In this document: positions 33,379-41,336 of the stretch, piece after piece
Layout: each line of letters begins with the position of its first letter
Numbering within the stretch: position 1 is the stretch's first letter
Program-made: the position numbers and the translations under genes
Assembly (NCBI RefSeq): GCF_003611035.1
Contig: NZ_CP030033.1
Span: forward strand, 620,001 to 684,000
Direction of reading: 5' to 3'
DNA: 64,000 bases
Source of the DNA: Cryobacterium soli
GTDB lineage: Bacteria; Actinomycetota; Actinomycetes; Actinomycetales; Microbacteriaceae
The notes under the pieces: generated by a model
What the model saw: the letters and a program-made list of their open reading frames with translations, nothing else
The model's database searches: none
What the model was told of the DNA's origin: nothing

Positions 33379-34155
33379 CTAACGGAAGTACCGGCGCAGG
33401 ACGGGGGCCCATTTGTTGCCGGGGAGATCGGCGCGAAGAGCCGCCATGCCGGTGCCGTACTTCGAGATGCTGGCCGGCCGGTGCCCGTGCGCCCAGAGGA
33501 TCCGGTCGACCGCGGAGGCCCGCGAGCCGGACTTGGTCTCCACGATCGCCAGGTGCGGCCGGTCCAGCCGGAGCGGCTGAGCGCCGGTGGGCGTGGCGGC
33601 CCAGGACAGGCCCGTGTCGATCGTGGCCCGGCTGCTGGACTCCGGAACGAACAGGGTCGTGCGCAGGTAGCGGGTGGTGAGCGTGGGCACGAGGTCCTGC
33701 CCCTCCGCACCGCGGATCTCGGCCTCGTCCAGCACCGTGTCGGTGTATCGGCGGCCCTCTCTGGTGAGGGTGCCCCGGTCGTCGATCCCGTAGGGCAGGC
33801 GGTCCTTGACGGTCACGCCGCGGCCACCGCGGGTCTTCACCTCGAGGTAGCTCTGGGCGGAGTCGACGTAGGTGCGCGTACGGATCTTGAACCGGCGCCG
33901 ACGCGGATGCGCCGCCATCAGGAAGCTGGTGAGCTCCGGGGTATCGAAATACACCGATTCGTACGCCGACGACCGCACCCCGTCGATGTCCAGCACCCGC
34001 ACGCAGGGGTCGAGGTCGGCCAGGACACCGCCGAGCTCGCTCCGCGGCAACACGTACTTGCGGTCGACCCGGGTGAGCAGTCCCGCGCGGTCGGTTAGTT
34101 CGGCCAAGTCGATGGTGCCGAGGCCACCGAGCGGCAGGTCGAGCACGGTGCTCAT
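33379..34155 (-). CDS. VTC-domain polyphosphate polymerase-like protein
   Basis: 258 residues. The triphosphate-tunnel fold of the yeast VTC4 catalytic domain is suggested by RVDRKYVLP near 30-38, YESVYFDTPELTSF, FKIRTRTYVDSAQSYLEVKTR (rows of basic residues alternating with strands), IVETKSGSRAS and SKYGTGMAAL. Yeast VTC4 makes polyphosphate from ATP; for bacterial members paired with DUF4956 and CotH the product is not established. No signal peptide, so cytosolic. The start overlaps the DUF4956 stop as ATGA. Confidence 0.88.
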   Translation of the reverse strand: MSTVLDLPLGGLGTIDLAELTDRAGLLTRVDRKYVLPRSELGGVLADLDPCVRVLDIDGVRSSAYESVYFDTPELTSFLMAAHPRRRRFKIRTRTYVDSAQSYLEVKTRGGRGVTVKDRLPYGIDDRGTLTREGRRYTDTVLDEAEIRGAEGQDLVPTLTTRYLRTTLFVPESSSRATIDTGLSWAATPTGAQPLRLDRPHLAIVETKSGSRASAVDRILWAHGHRPASISKYGTGMAALRADLPGNKWAPVLRRYFR

Positions 34156-34769
34156 CGGTTCGTCTCCTGGAGGAGCGTGACACCGGTGCTGGGCCGCGGA
34201 GCCGGGGCGGGTGCCGAGGAACGCTGGGCTCCCACCTGGTACCGCACGTCGACGACAGTGGTGTCATTGACGAGGTCGAGACTGCGCACGTGCACGCCGT
34301 GCACCCGGGCGCCGAGCAGTCCCTCGAGATGGGCGATGAGGGCGGACTCGTCGGGCATCGCCGCGTCCAGCACCACGGTCTGCTGACGGTAGCTGCGGAA
34401 CAGCCGGGGGTTGTCGCCGAAGTAGACGACGGCCACGATGAGAGCCATCAACACGACGGTGAGCACTGAGGGCTCGGTGCTCAGGCCGGCGAGCAGCCCC
34501 ATGGCGAGGGCGGCGAAATAATAGGCCACTTCGTGCTGCTCGATCTCGCTGGAGCGCAGCCGGATGATCGAGAGCACACCGAAGAGGCCGAGGCCCAGCC
34601 CCACACCCACGGTGCTCGACGCGAGCACCTGGGCCACGGCCAGCACGCCGACGTTGACGATGAGGTACGCGACGACGAGGTCTCGACGGCGGTGACGTGG
34701 AAAATACAGCCCGAACGTGAGCAGGCTGATGAAGAGCAGATCGATCAGGATGATCGCGGCCTGCAACAT
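34152..34769 (-). CDS. DUF4956 membrane protein
   Basis: 205 residues from the ATG at 34769, chosen for its GGAGG eight bases upstream rather than the ATG at 34811. Four membrane helices fill residues 1-125; the loop IIRLRSSEIEQHEVAYYFAAL is the family's conserved stretch. A cytosolic alpha/beta domain follows and then a Pro/Ala-rich tail. DUF4956 proteins accompany VTC-domain and CotH proteins in many bacteria and probably form the membrane part of that machinery. Coupled to the VTC gene by an ATGA overlap. Confidence 0.88.
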   Translation of the reverse strand: MLQAAIILIDLLFISLLTFGLYFPRHRRRDLVVAYLIVNVGVLAVAQVLASSTVGVGLGLGLFGVLSIIRLRSSEIEQHEVAYYFAALAMGLLAGLSTEPSVLTVVLMALIVAVVYFGDNPRLFRSYRQQTVVLDAAMPDESALIAHLEGLLGARVHGVHVRSLDLVNDTTVVDVRYQVGAQRSSAPAPAPRPSTGVTLLQETNR

Positions 34770-34937
34770 GGTGTCCTCCAAATGAACTATCGGTAACGCA
34801 ACGATGTCCATCTAGCCGGAGGCGCTTATGAGCCGGCTATGCCCGGGTTATGAGCCACTGCTGAGCCGGCCCGGCCGGCCCGGACACCCCGGTCACGACA
34901 TCCGGGTCTCGTAATGTCGGCGGGTGTGCAGTAAACT

Positions 34938-34953
34938 TCGAACATATGTTCTA
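34938..34953 (+). promoter_or_regulatory. LexA (SOS) box, one mismatch from the palindrome
   Basis: TCGAACATATGTTCTA differs from TCGAAC-N4-GTTCGA at one position (T for G at the 15th base). It ends 19 bases before the ATG of the small gene at 34973, a spacing close to that of the perfect box at 5534. Confidence 0.85.
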
Positions 34954-34972
34954 CAAGTCGAGGTGATGCCCC

Positions 34973-35254
34973 ATGAGTGTGATCAATGAGACCGTTGCGG
35001 TCTGGGTGACCCCGGAGGGCTCCCCCGTGCGACTGGTTTGGCGAGCCCGCCGGTTCCGCGTGACCGACACCCCCACGCCGTTGACGGCATCGGCGTCGCT
35101 GCCCGACGAATTGCTGCATTTCCTCACCCATCCGCCCAAACCCGTGGCGGCCTGGCGGTGCCAGGGCACCGCCGATGACGGCACCTCGCTGGTCTTCGAC
35201 ATCCAGCACGACGACGGCCGGGGTCGCTGGCAGCTCTTGCGCACCTTCGACTAA
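34973..35254 (+). CDS. SOS-associated small protein, divergent DUF6504-like
   Basis: 93 residues, start preceded by GAGGTGA. It shares the frame of the DUF6504-like protein at 5573: an opening VWVTPEGSPVRLVWRARRF (compare DGDPLAFVWDRFE), a central Trp region (AAWRCQGTADDG) and a C-terminal FDIQHDDGRGRWQLLRTFD (compare YDLRHDADGTWVLSLDW). The central WW pair is lost. Alone behind a LexA-type box, it should be damage inducible. No polymerase gene follows; the next gene, 35332, has its own ribosome site 77 bases on. A distant-paralogue relationship is inferred from the motif order only. Confidence 0.72.
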   Translation: MSVINETVAVWVTPEGSPVRLVWRARRFRVTDTPTPLTASASLPDELLHFLTHPPKPVAAWRCQGTADDGTSLVFDIQHDDGRGRWQLLRTFD

Positions 35255-35331
35255 CGGGCGCGGGCGGCACCGGAGCCTCCATTCCGCCCGGCCGGATGCG
35301 GCGCTAGGCTCCCACCGACAAGGGAGGCGCC

Positions 35332-35751
35332 GTGAACGTCGAGAGCAATGACACCGGCCGCAGCAACACCGGCAGTACTGGCCTGGGCAGCGCAGGACTG
35401 GGCAGCGCAGGACACGCGGATTCCGCCGGCATCGGGCACAGCGTGCAGCCGGTGCCGCCACCGCCGCCGAACCCCCGCCAGCAGTGGGAGGCGCGCATCA
35501 CGTTCCTGCGCAGCCGGGCCGCGGTCGCCCGGGCGGAGGTGGCGGCCATCGAGGCCATGCACCGCGACCCCGACACCCTGGAGGACCTGCTGTCCAACGC
35601 CTCTCCCGAGGAGGTGGCAATGGCCGAGGCCGTGGAGCACCGGATCAGCGAGCGCGTCATCGCCGCCCGGCAGGTGGCCGACGCTGCCGAGGCGGACTAC
35701 GAACGCGCCCTGCTCGACGGCGCCGACCAGAGTACGGACGACTCGGTCTAG
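35332..35751 (+). CDS. unrecognised small coiled-coil protein
   Basis: 139 residues from a GTG with GGGAGG upstream. A Ser/Gly/Thr-rich start containing GLGSAGLGSAG (a short tandem repeat in DNA at about 35385-35410) and a Pro run (PVPPPPPNPRQQWE) lead to an Ala/Glu/Arg-rich helical part, residues about 50-130 (RITFLRSRAAVARAEVAAIE), probably coiled coil. No membrane segment. No family recognised. It may be co-transcribed with the SOS-controlled gene 77 bases upstream. Confidence 0.65.
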   Translation: MNVESNDTGRSNTGSTGLGSAGLGSAGHADSAGIGHSVQPVPPPPPNPRQQWEARITFLRSRAAVARAEVAAIEAMHRDPDTLEDLLSNASPEEVAMAEAVEHRISERVIAARQVADAAEADYERALLDGADQSTDDSV

Positions 35752-35810
35752 CATCGCGCGGCCGCGGTTCCCGGCCGCGTCACCCGCGCCGGCCGGGCCC
35801 GCTCCGCCGG

Positions 35811-38231
35811 TTAGGTCGTCACCCGGGTGAGCGTCGGCCAGGTGCCCGTCGCCGCCGCAGTCTCGGCCTCCTTGATCAGGTGCACGGTCTTCAGGAAGGA
35901 GTCCGGGTTGAGCGAGATCGAGTCGATGCCCTCCCCGACGAGGAACTGGGCGAAATCCGGGTAGTTGCTGGGCCCCTGCCCGCAGATGCCGATCTTGATG
36001 CCGGCCGCGTGCGCCTTCTCGATGGCCTCGCTGATCATCCGGGTCACGGCCTCATTGCGTTCGTCGAAGAGGGCCGCCAGGTCGCCGGAGTCCCGGTCGA
36101 CACCGAGCACCAGCTGGGTGAGGTCGTTGGAGCCGATGGAGAACCCGTCGAACCGGGTGGCGAACTGCTCGGCCAGGATCACATTGGCCGGGATCTCGCA
36201 CATCATGTAGACCTGCAGGCCGTTCTGTCCGCGCACCAGGCCGTTCTCCGCCATCACCGCGAGCACCTTGTCGGCCTCGGTCGTGGTGCGGCAGAAGGGC
36301 ACCATCACGATCACATTGCTGAAGCCGATCTGCTCGCGCACGCGCTTGAGCGCCCGGCATTCCAGCGCGAACCCCTCGGCGTACTTCGGGTCGTAGTACC
36401 GGGAGGCGCCCCGGAAGCCCAGCATCGGGTTCTCCTCGCCCTGCTCGAAGACGTCACCGCCGATCAGGTGCGCGTACTCGTTCGATTTGAAGTCGCTCAG
36501 CCGCACGATCACCGGATGCGGGTGGTACGGCGCCCCCAGCTTGGCGATGCCCAGCGCCAGAGTGTTCACGAAGTACTCGCCGAGGTCGTCGTACCCGCGG
36601 GTGAGCTCGGCGATCTGGCGCAGCACGGCCGGATCGGTCACCCGCTCCGGGTGCACGAGCGCCATGGGGTGGATCTTGATGAGGTTGTTGATGATGAACT
36701 CCATCCGCGCCAGCCCCACCCCCGCCGTGGGCAGCCGCCACCATTCGAACGCCGCGGCCGGGCTGGCGATGTTGACCATCACCTGGGTGCGGGTGATCGG
36801 CACAGCCCCCAGGTCGATCTGTTCGGTCTCCGAGGCCAGGATGCCTGCGTACACGAAGCCCTCATCACCCTCGGCGCAGGAGATCGTGATGGGCGCGTTC
36901 TCGGTGAGCACCTCGGTGGCGTTGCGGGTGCCGACCACGGCCGGCACACCGAGTTCCCGGCTGACGATGGCGGCGTGGCTCGTGGGGCCGCCGTGGTCGG
37001 TGATGATCCCGGCCGCCCGCGTCATGATGGGCACCCAGTCGGGGTCGGTCATCTCGGTCACCAGGATCGCGCCGTCCCGGAACTTCTCGATGTCGGCGGG
37101 GTCGCGGATCACGCAGGCCGTGCCGGAGGCGATGCTGTCGCCGATGGCGACGCCGGACACCAGCACGGGCCCGCTCTCGATCAGTCGGCTCACCGAGAAC
37201 CGGGTGAGGCTCTTCTGCGAGTGCACTGTCTCCGGCCGGGCCTGCACCAGGAACAGTTCACCGGTGATCCCGTCCTTGGCCCACTCCATGTCCATCGCCC
37301 GGCCGTAGTGGTCCTCCACGATGTGCGCCCAGCGGCCCAGCTGCACGATTTCGGCGTTGTCGAGCACGAAGGCTCGGCGTTCCCGCTCGGGAGTGTCGAT
37401 GACCCGGGTGCGCGCGCTGCCGCCCTCGGCGTAGGTCATCTTGCGATCCTTCCGCCCCAGGGTCTTCTCGATGATCGGTTCGCAGTCGGGTTCGGCGAGC
37501 AGCGCCTTGAAGACCAGGTACTTGTCGGGGTCCACCGCGCCCTGCACCACGGTCTCGCCCAGCCCCCAGGCGGCGCTGATCACCGCGGCGCCCGGGAAGC
37601 CGGTGTCGGTGTCGATGGAGAACATCACGCCGGATCCGGCCAGGTCGCTGCGCACCATCCGCTGCACGCCGATCGACAGCGCGACCTCGAGGTGGTCGAA
37701 GTTCTTCACCTCGCGGTAGCTGATGGCACGGTCGGTGAACAACGACGCGTAGCAACGGCGGCAGGCGTCGAGCAGGTCCCGCTCGCCGCTGACGTTGAGG
37801 AAGGTCTCCTGCTGGCCGGCGAAGCTGGCATCCGGCAGGTCTTCGGCCGTGGCGCTGCTGCGCACGGCCACGGGCAGGTTGGGCACCCCGGCCTCTGTCG
37901 ACAGCGTGCGGTAGAACACCCGGATGTCGTCGGCAATCGCCGCAGGGAACTCCCCGGCCAGGAACGCCTCACGCAACCACAGACCGGTCTGGCGCAGCGA
38001 GGATCGGCCGGAGTGATAGCGGTCGATCTGTTCGCGGATCACGCTCTCGAGCCCGTTGGCCGCGACGAAGGCACGGTACGCGTCGGCCGTCGTGGCGAAG
38101 CCGTTGGGCACCCGCACGCCGCGGGCCGCGAGCGAGCGCACCATCTCGCCCAGGGATGCGTTCTTGCCGCCGACCTGAGGAACGTCCGTCAGCCCGATGG
38201 TATTGAACCAGACAACTTCGCGACCACGCAT
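35811..38231 (-). CDS. ppsA: phosphoenolpyruvate synthase
   Basis: 806 residues (E. coli PpsA 792). It makes PEP from pyruvate and ATP, releasing AMP and phosphate, for gluconeogenesis. The N-terminal ATP-grasp-like domain opens with VGGKNASLGEMVRSL and has VAVRSSATAEDLPDASFAGQ. The phospho-carrier His is about 419 in GGPTSHAAIVSRELG. The C-terminal PEP barrel has MCEIPANV, GFSIGSNDLTQL and the catalytic Cys about 748 in GICGQGPSN. Monocistronic; pairs metabolically with pflAB around pyruvate. Confidence 0.95.
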   Translation of the reverse strand: MRGREVVWFNTIGLTDVPQVGGKNASLGEMVRSLAARGVRVPNGFATTADAYRAFVAANGLESVIREQIDRYHSGRSSLRQTGLWLREAFLAGEFPAAIADDIRVFYRTLSTEAGVPNLPVAVRSSATAEDLPDASFAGQQETFLNVSGERDLLDACRRCYASLFTDRAISYREVKNFDHLEVALSIGVQRMVRSDLAGSGVMFSIDTDTGFPGAAVISAAWGLGETVVQGAVDPDKYLVFKALLAEPDCEPIIEKTLGRKDRKMTYAEGGSARTRVIDTPERERRAFVLDNAEIVQLGRWAHIVEDHYGRAMDMEWAKDGITGELFLVQARPETVHSQKSLTRFSVSRLIESGPVLVSGVAIGDSIASGTACVIRDPADIEKFRDGAILVTEMTDPDWVPIMTRAAGIITDHGGPTSHAAIVSRELGVPAVVGTRNATEVLTENAPITISCAEGDEGFVYAGILASETEQIDLGAVPITRTQVMVNIASPAAAFEWWRLPTAGVGLARMEFIINNLIKIHPMALVHPERVTDPAVLRQIAELTRGYDDLGEYFVNTLALGIAKLGAPYHPHPVIVRLSDFKSNEYAHLIGGDVFEQGEENPMLGFRGASRYYDPKYAEGFALECRALKRVREQIGFSNVIVMVPFCRTTTEADKVLAVMAENGLVRGQNGLQVYMMCEIPANVILAEQFATRFDGFSIGSNDLTQLVLGVDRDSGDLAALFDERNEAVTRMISEAIEKAHAAGIKIGICGQGPSNYPDFAQFLVGEGIDSISLNPDSFLKTVHLIKEAETAAATGTWPTLTRVTT

Positions 38232-38354
38232 GAGTCCTCCCGCGTTCAGAGCCGGCGCCTAATTCGCCGGCAGCGGCAACCTACTGCGCTCCAGCGGCGG
38301 CGGCTAGGAGCGTGGCGGCGGGACGGGACGGGGCCCGTCGATTATCGTCGGAGG

Positions 38355-38897
38355 ATGAACTCCACGCTGCCCCCGGTGTCCCTCCGTCCCGTGCTCGACA
38401 CGGACACCGCCCAGTTACTCGAACTCAACAGCGCCGCGGTGCCGGCCGTCAACGACCTCGACGTCGACGAGCTCACGGTGCTCCTCGCAGCATGCCACAG
38501 CGCCGTCGCCGTCACGACCGACACCGAACCGGGCACCGTGCTGGGCTTCGTGATCCTCTTCGCTGCCGGCGCCGACTACGCCAGCGAGAACTACCGGTGG
38601 TTCTCCCGCCGCACCGACTCCTTCCTGTACGTCGACCGCATCATCGTGGCGCCGGATCACCGCGGCCTCGGCCTGGGCGCGCACCTCTATTCGGCCGTCT
38701 TCGACGCCGCGCGGGCCCTGGGCACCGACGTGGTGTTCTGCGAGGTCAACCTGCGCCCGGCCAACCCGGAGTCGCTGGCCTTCCACGACCGCCTGGGCTT
38801 CACCGAAATCGGCCAGCAGGCAACGAAAAATGATTCCGTGCTGGTGTCGCTGCTCAGCGCCGACGTCTCGCAGGTGCGTTCGGCACCGCCCGAGTAG
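38355..38897 (+). CDS. GNAT family N-acetyltransferase
   Basis: 180 residues from the ATG at 38355. GGAGG abuts the ATG with no spacing, so the true start could differ or the mRNA may be leaderless. GNAT signatures are VDRIIVAPDHRGLGLGAHLY (about 95-115; acetyl-CoA pyrophosphate loop) and NPESLAFHDRLGFTEIG near 138-154. The acceptor is unknown. It is followed 23 bases later by the maltokinase gene. Confidence 0.85.
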   Translation: MNSTLPPVSLRPVLDTDTAQLLELNSAAVPAVNDLDVDELTVLLAACHSAVAVTTDTEPGTVLGFVILFAAGADYASENYRWFSRRTDSFLYVDRIIVAPDHRGLGLGAHLYSAVFDAARALGTDVVFCEVNLRPANPESLAFHDRLGFTEIGQQATKNDSVLVSLLSADVSQVRSAPPE

Positions 38898-38920
38898 CCG
38901 GCCGGGATACGCTGAGCCAC

Positions 38921-40456
38921 ATGAAGCACGCCAGCGCCGGCACCGGCATCGACCTTCCTCCCGGCCTCGACGGCTGGGCGGGCCGGCAGCGCTGGTTCGC
39001 CGGCAAGGGCCACAGCCCGGTTCTGACCAGCATCGGCCAGTGGGCGCTGCCCAGCACCGAGCCGGGCGTGCGCATCCGGTGCCATCTGGTGCTCGACACC
39101 GCCAGCCGGTTCTCCACGGTGTACCAGCTGCCGCTGACGGAGCGTGCCACCCCGTTGCCCCAGACCGGGCCGAGCGGGTCCGGAGCGAACGAGTCCGCCT
39201 CTCCGGCCCTCATCGCGCGGGTCACCGGCGTCGACGGACTCCCCCGGTACGTGTACGACGCCACCCACGACCCCGCCTACGCGGCGGGGTTACTGGGCTT
39301 CGTCGTGTCCGGCGGGGCGGCTCCGGCCGTCGACCACACCGGCATGAACGCGCGGGGCGAGACGATTCGCACGCCGGCCGCCGGCGTCCTGCGCGGGCTC
39401 ACGGTGGTGGCCAGCCGGGTCCTCAGCGGGGAGCAGTCGAACACCTCGATCATCGTCGACCTCGCCGGCCCCGACGGCCGGCCCGGCCGGCCGGTGATCT
39501 GCAAGGTGTTCCGGGTCGTGGCCGACGGCCAGAACCCGGATGTGTCGGTGCAGTCCGCCCTCGCCCTTGCCGGGTCCCGGTTCGTGCCCGAGCCCATCGG
39601 AACGGTGTGGGCCGAGTGGACGGGTCCGCTCGCGGCGACCCGGAGCAGCGGCCATCTGGCCTTCGTCCAGGAGTTCCTGCCCGGGGTCGAAGACGCCTGG
39701 CGAGTCGCGCTGGGCGCCGCGGCCGTCGGCGAGGACTTCTCCGGCCCGGCGCGCGCGCTGGGGGCGGCGACGGCCGCCGTGCACCGGGATCTGGCGCGGG
39801 TGTTCCCCACCGTCGAATCCACGCCCGACGTCGTCGACCAGCTCTGCTCCTCGATGCGGGAGCGCTACCGCCTGGCCGCGCGTGAGGTGCCGGAACTTGC
39901 CCGGCACGGTGACGCCGTGGCCGGCGTTTTCGCCCGCGCCCAGGCGGTGTCCTGGCCCCGGTTGCAACGCATCCACGGCGATTACCACCTCGGTCAGGTC
40001 CTCGACGCGCCCGGGCGCGGCTGGGTGCTGATCGACTTCGAGGGCGAACCGCTCCGGCCCCTGTCCGAACGCACCCTGCCGGATATCCCGCTGCGGGACG
40101 TGGCGGGCATGCTGCGGTCGTTCTCGTATGTGGGCGCGACCATCGCCAGGCGTGATCCGGCCGCCGGTCCCGCCGCACTCGCCTGGACAGCGAGTGCCCG
40201 GGCCGCCTTCCTGCAGGGGTACCGTGAGCAGGACGGCGATTCGCTCACCGGCCAGGAACCGTTGCTGGCGGCGTTCGAGCTCGACAAGGCCATCTACGAG
40301 AGCGTCTACGAGTCCCGGAACCGGCCCTCCTGGTTGCCCATCCCGCTGCTGGCCGTCAGCCGCCTGATCAACGACGCCGCGGCGCGGGCGCTGACCCTGG
40401 AGGGCGTCCGCCTCGAACCGGACGCCCAGGGGCACCCGGCCCGCCGCACGCCCTAA
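38921..40456 (+). CDS. mak: maltokinase
   Basis: 511 residues. Mak phosphorylates maltose to maltose 1-phosphate, feeding the GlgE route to alpha-glucan. The N-terminal cap begins GWAGRQRWFAGKG, as in maltokinases. The kinase fold has VICKVFRVV (lysine of the N-lobe), RIHGDYHLGQVL (catalytic loop) and VLIDFEGEPLRPL (metal-binding Asp). It is about 50 residues longer than the Mycobacterium enzyme. The usual partners treS and glgE/glgB are not within the window. Its end overlaps the convergent aquaporin gene by four bases. Confidence 0.9.
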   Translation: MKHASAGTGIDLPPGLDGWAGRQRWFAGKGHSPVLTSIGQWALPSTEPGVRIRCHLVLDTASRFSTVYQLPLTERATPLPQTGPSGSGANESASPALIARVTGVDGLPRYVYDATHDPAYAAGLLGFVVSGGAAPAVDHTGMNARGETIRTPAAGVLRGLTVVASRVLSGEQSNTSIIVDLAGPDGRPGRPVICKVFRVVADGQNPDVSVQSALALAGSRFVPEPIGTVWAEWTGPLAATRSSGHLAFVQEFLPGVEDAWRVALGAAAVGEDFSGPARALGAATAAVHRDLARVFPTVESTPDVVDQLCSSMRERYRLAAREVPELARHGDAVAGVFARAQAVSWPRLQRIHGDYHLGQVLDAPGRGWVLIDFEGEPLRPLSERTLPDIPLRDVAGMLRSFSYVGATIARRDPAAGPAALAWTASARAAFLQGYREQDGDSLTGQEPLLAAFELDKAIYESVYESRNRPSWLPIPLLAVSRLINDAAARALTLEGVRLEPDAQGHPARRTP

Positions 40457-41244
40457 CGATCGCCGTCCGACACCTCGGTGAACAGGGCGCCCTGCGCCGC
40501 GGCCGACCCTGATGCACCGCCACCGCGGCCGCGCAGCAGGAACGCCAGTCCCACGGCGGCGACCGCGCCGGCGAGGGGGCCGGCCAGGTACACCCAGTAG
40601 TCCGTGAAGTCCCAGCCGACCAGATCGGGTCCAAAGGTGCGCGCTGGATTCATCGACGCCCCGGAGAGCGGGCTCCCCCAGAGGCCGGCGAGGACGATGT
40701 AGGCGCCGACGCCGAACGCCCCGAACAGGCCCACGTTCTGGGCGCCGGACGCCGTGCCGAGGATCACGCTCACCAAGCCGAGGGTGAGGATGGCTTCCAT
40801 CCAGAAGGCGGCCCAGGTGGAGTAGCCGCTGGCCGGGTAGTTGGACCCGGCGGTGGCCGACACCCCGATCACGGCTCTGAGCACGAGAGCGGCGAGAGCG
40901 GCTCCGGCCAGCTGCACGACGATGTAGCCCGGAACCCGCCACCACGGGAAGTCACCGCGGAGCGCGAAGGCGATGCTCACGGCGGGATTGAGGTGCGCCC
41001 CCGACACCTTGCCCATGAACAGGATGACCCCGAGCACCATCAGCCCGGGCGCGGTGACGGCCGCGCTGCGGTCGATCACGCCGGGGAACGCCTGGCCCAT
41101 CATGCCGCCACCGGCCGCCACGAGCACGAGGAGGAAGGTGCCGTAGAGCTCGGCGAAGAGCCGGCGCCACTCCTGTCGGGGATCGGAGAAGTCCTGGATG
41201 CGGGTGAGAACGGATTTCGGAACGAGTTCGGTCGTCTGGCTCAT
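40453..41244 (-). CDS. aquaporin (MIP family)
   Basis: 263 residues, six membrane helices and both half-helix motifs: AHLNPAVSIAF and ASMNPARTFGPDL. The narrow-filter context (second NPA followed by ARTFGPDLV) resembles AqpZ-type water channels more than GlpF, which usually carries NPARD with an Asp. About 45 polar residues precede helix 1 and a Gly/Ala tail follows helix 6. A water role is inferred. Confidence 0.9.
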   Translation of the reverse strand: MSQTTELVPKSVLTRIQDFSDPRQEWRRLFAELYGTFLLVLVAAGGGMMGQAFPGVIDRSAAVTAPGLMVLGVILFMGKVSGAHLNPAVSIAFALRGDFPWWRVPGYIVVQLAGAALAALVLRAVIGVSATAGSNYPASGYSTWAAFWMEAILTLGLVSVILGTASGAQNVGLFGAFGVGAYIVLAGLWGSPLSGASMNPARTFGPDLVGWDFTDYWVYLAGPLAGAVAAVGLAFLLRGRGGGASGSAAAQGALFTEVSDGDR

Positions 41245-41301
41245 CTGCTGCTCCCGTCAGCGGGCGGAGCGGACCTCCGCACGCTGGGGAACATACCCGC
41301 C

Positions 41302-41332
41302 GTGGGGCCGGGGCGCGAAGCCCCGGCCCCAC
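41302..41332 (-). terminator. GC-rich hairpin after the acyl-CoA synthetase gene
   Basis: GTGGGGCCGGGGC (41302-41314) pairs perfectly with GCCCCGGCCCCAC (41320-41332) around GCGAA. It starts 5 bases beyond the stop at 41337 on the minus strand. No T-run. Confidence 0.7.
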
Positions 41333-41336
41333 TGGA

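Noticed and set aside
35484..38354. Very long plus-strand frame opposite ppsA leading into the GNAT gene
   Set aside because: High GC keeps antisense frames open; only the part from 38355 has family motifs (GNAT).
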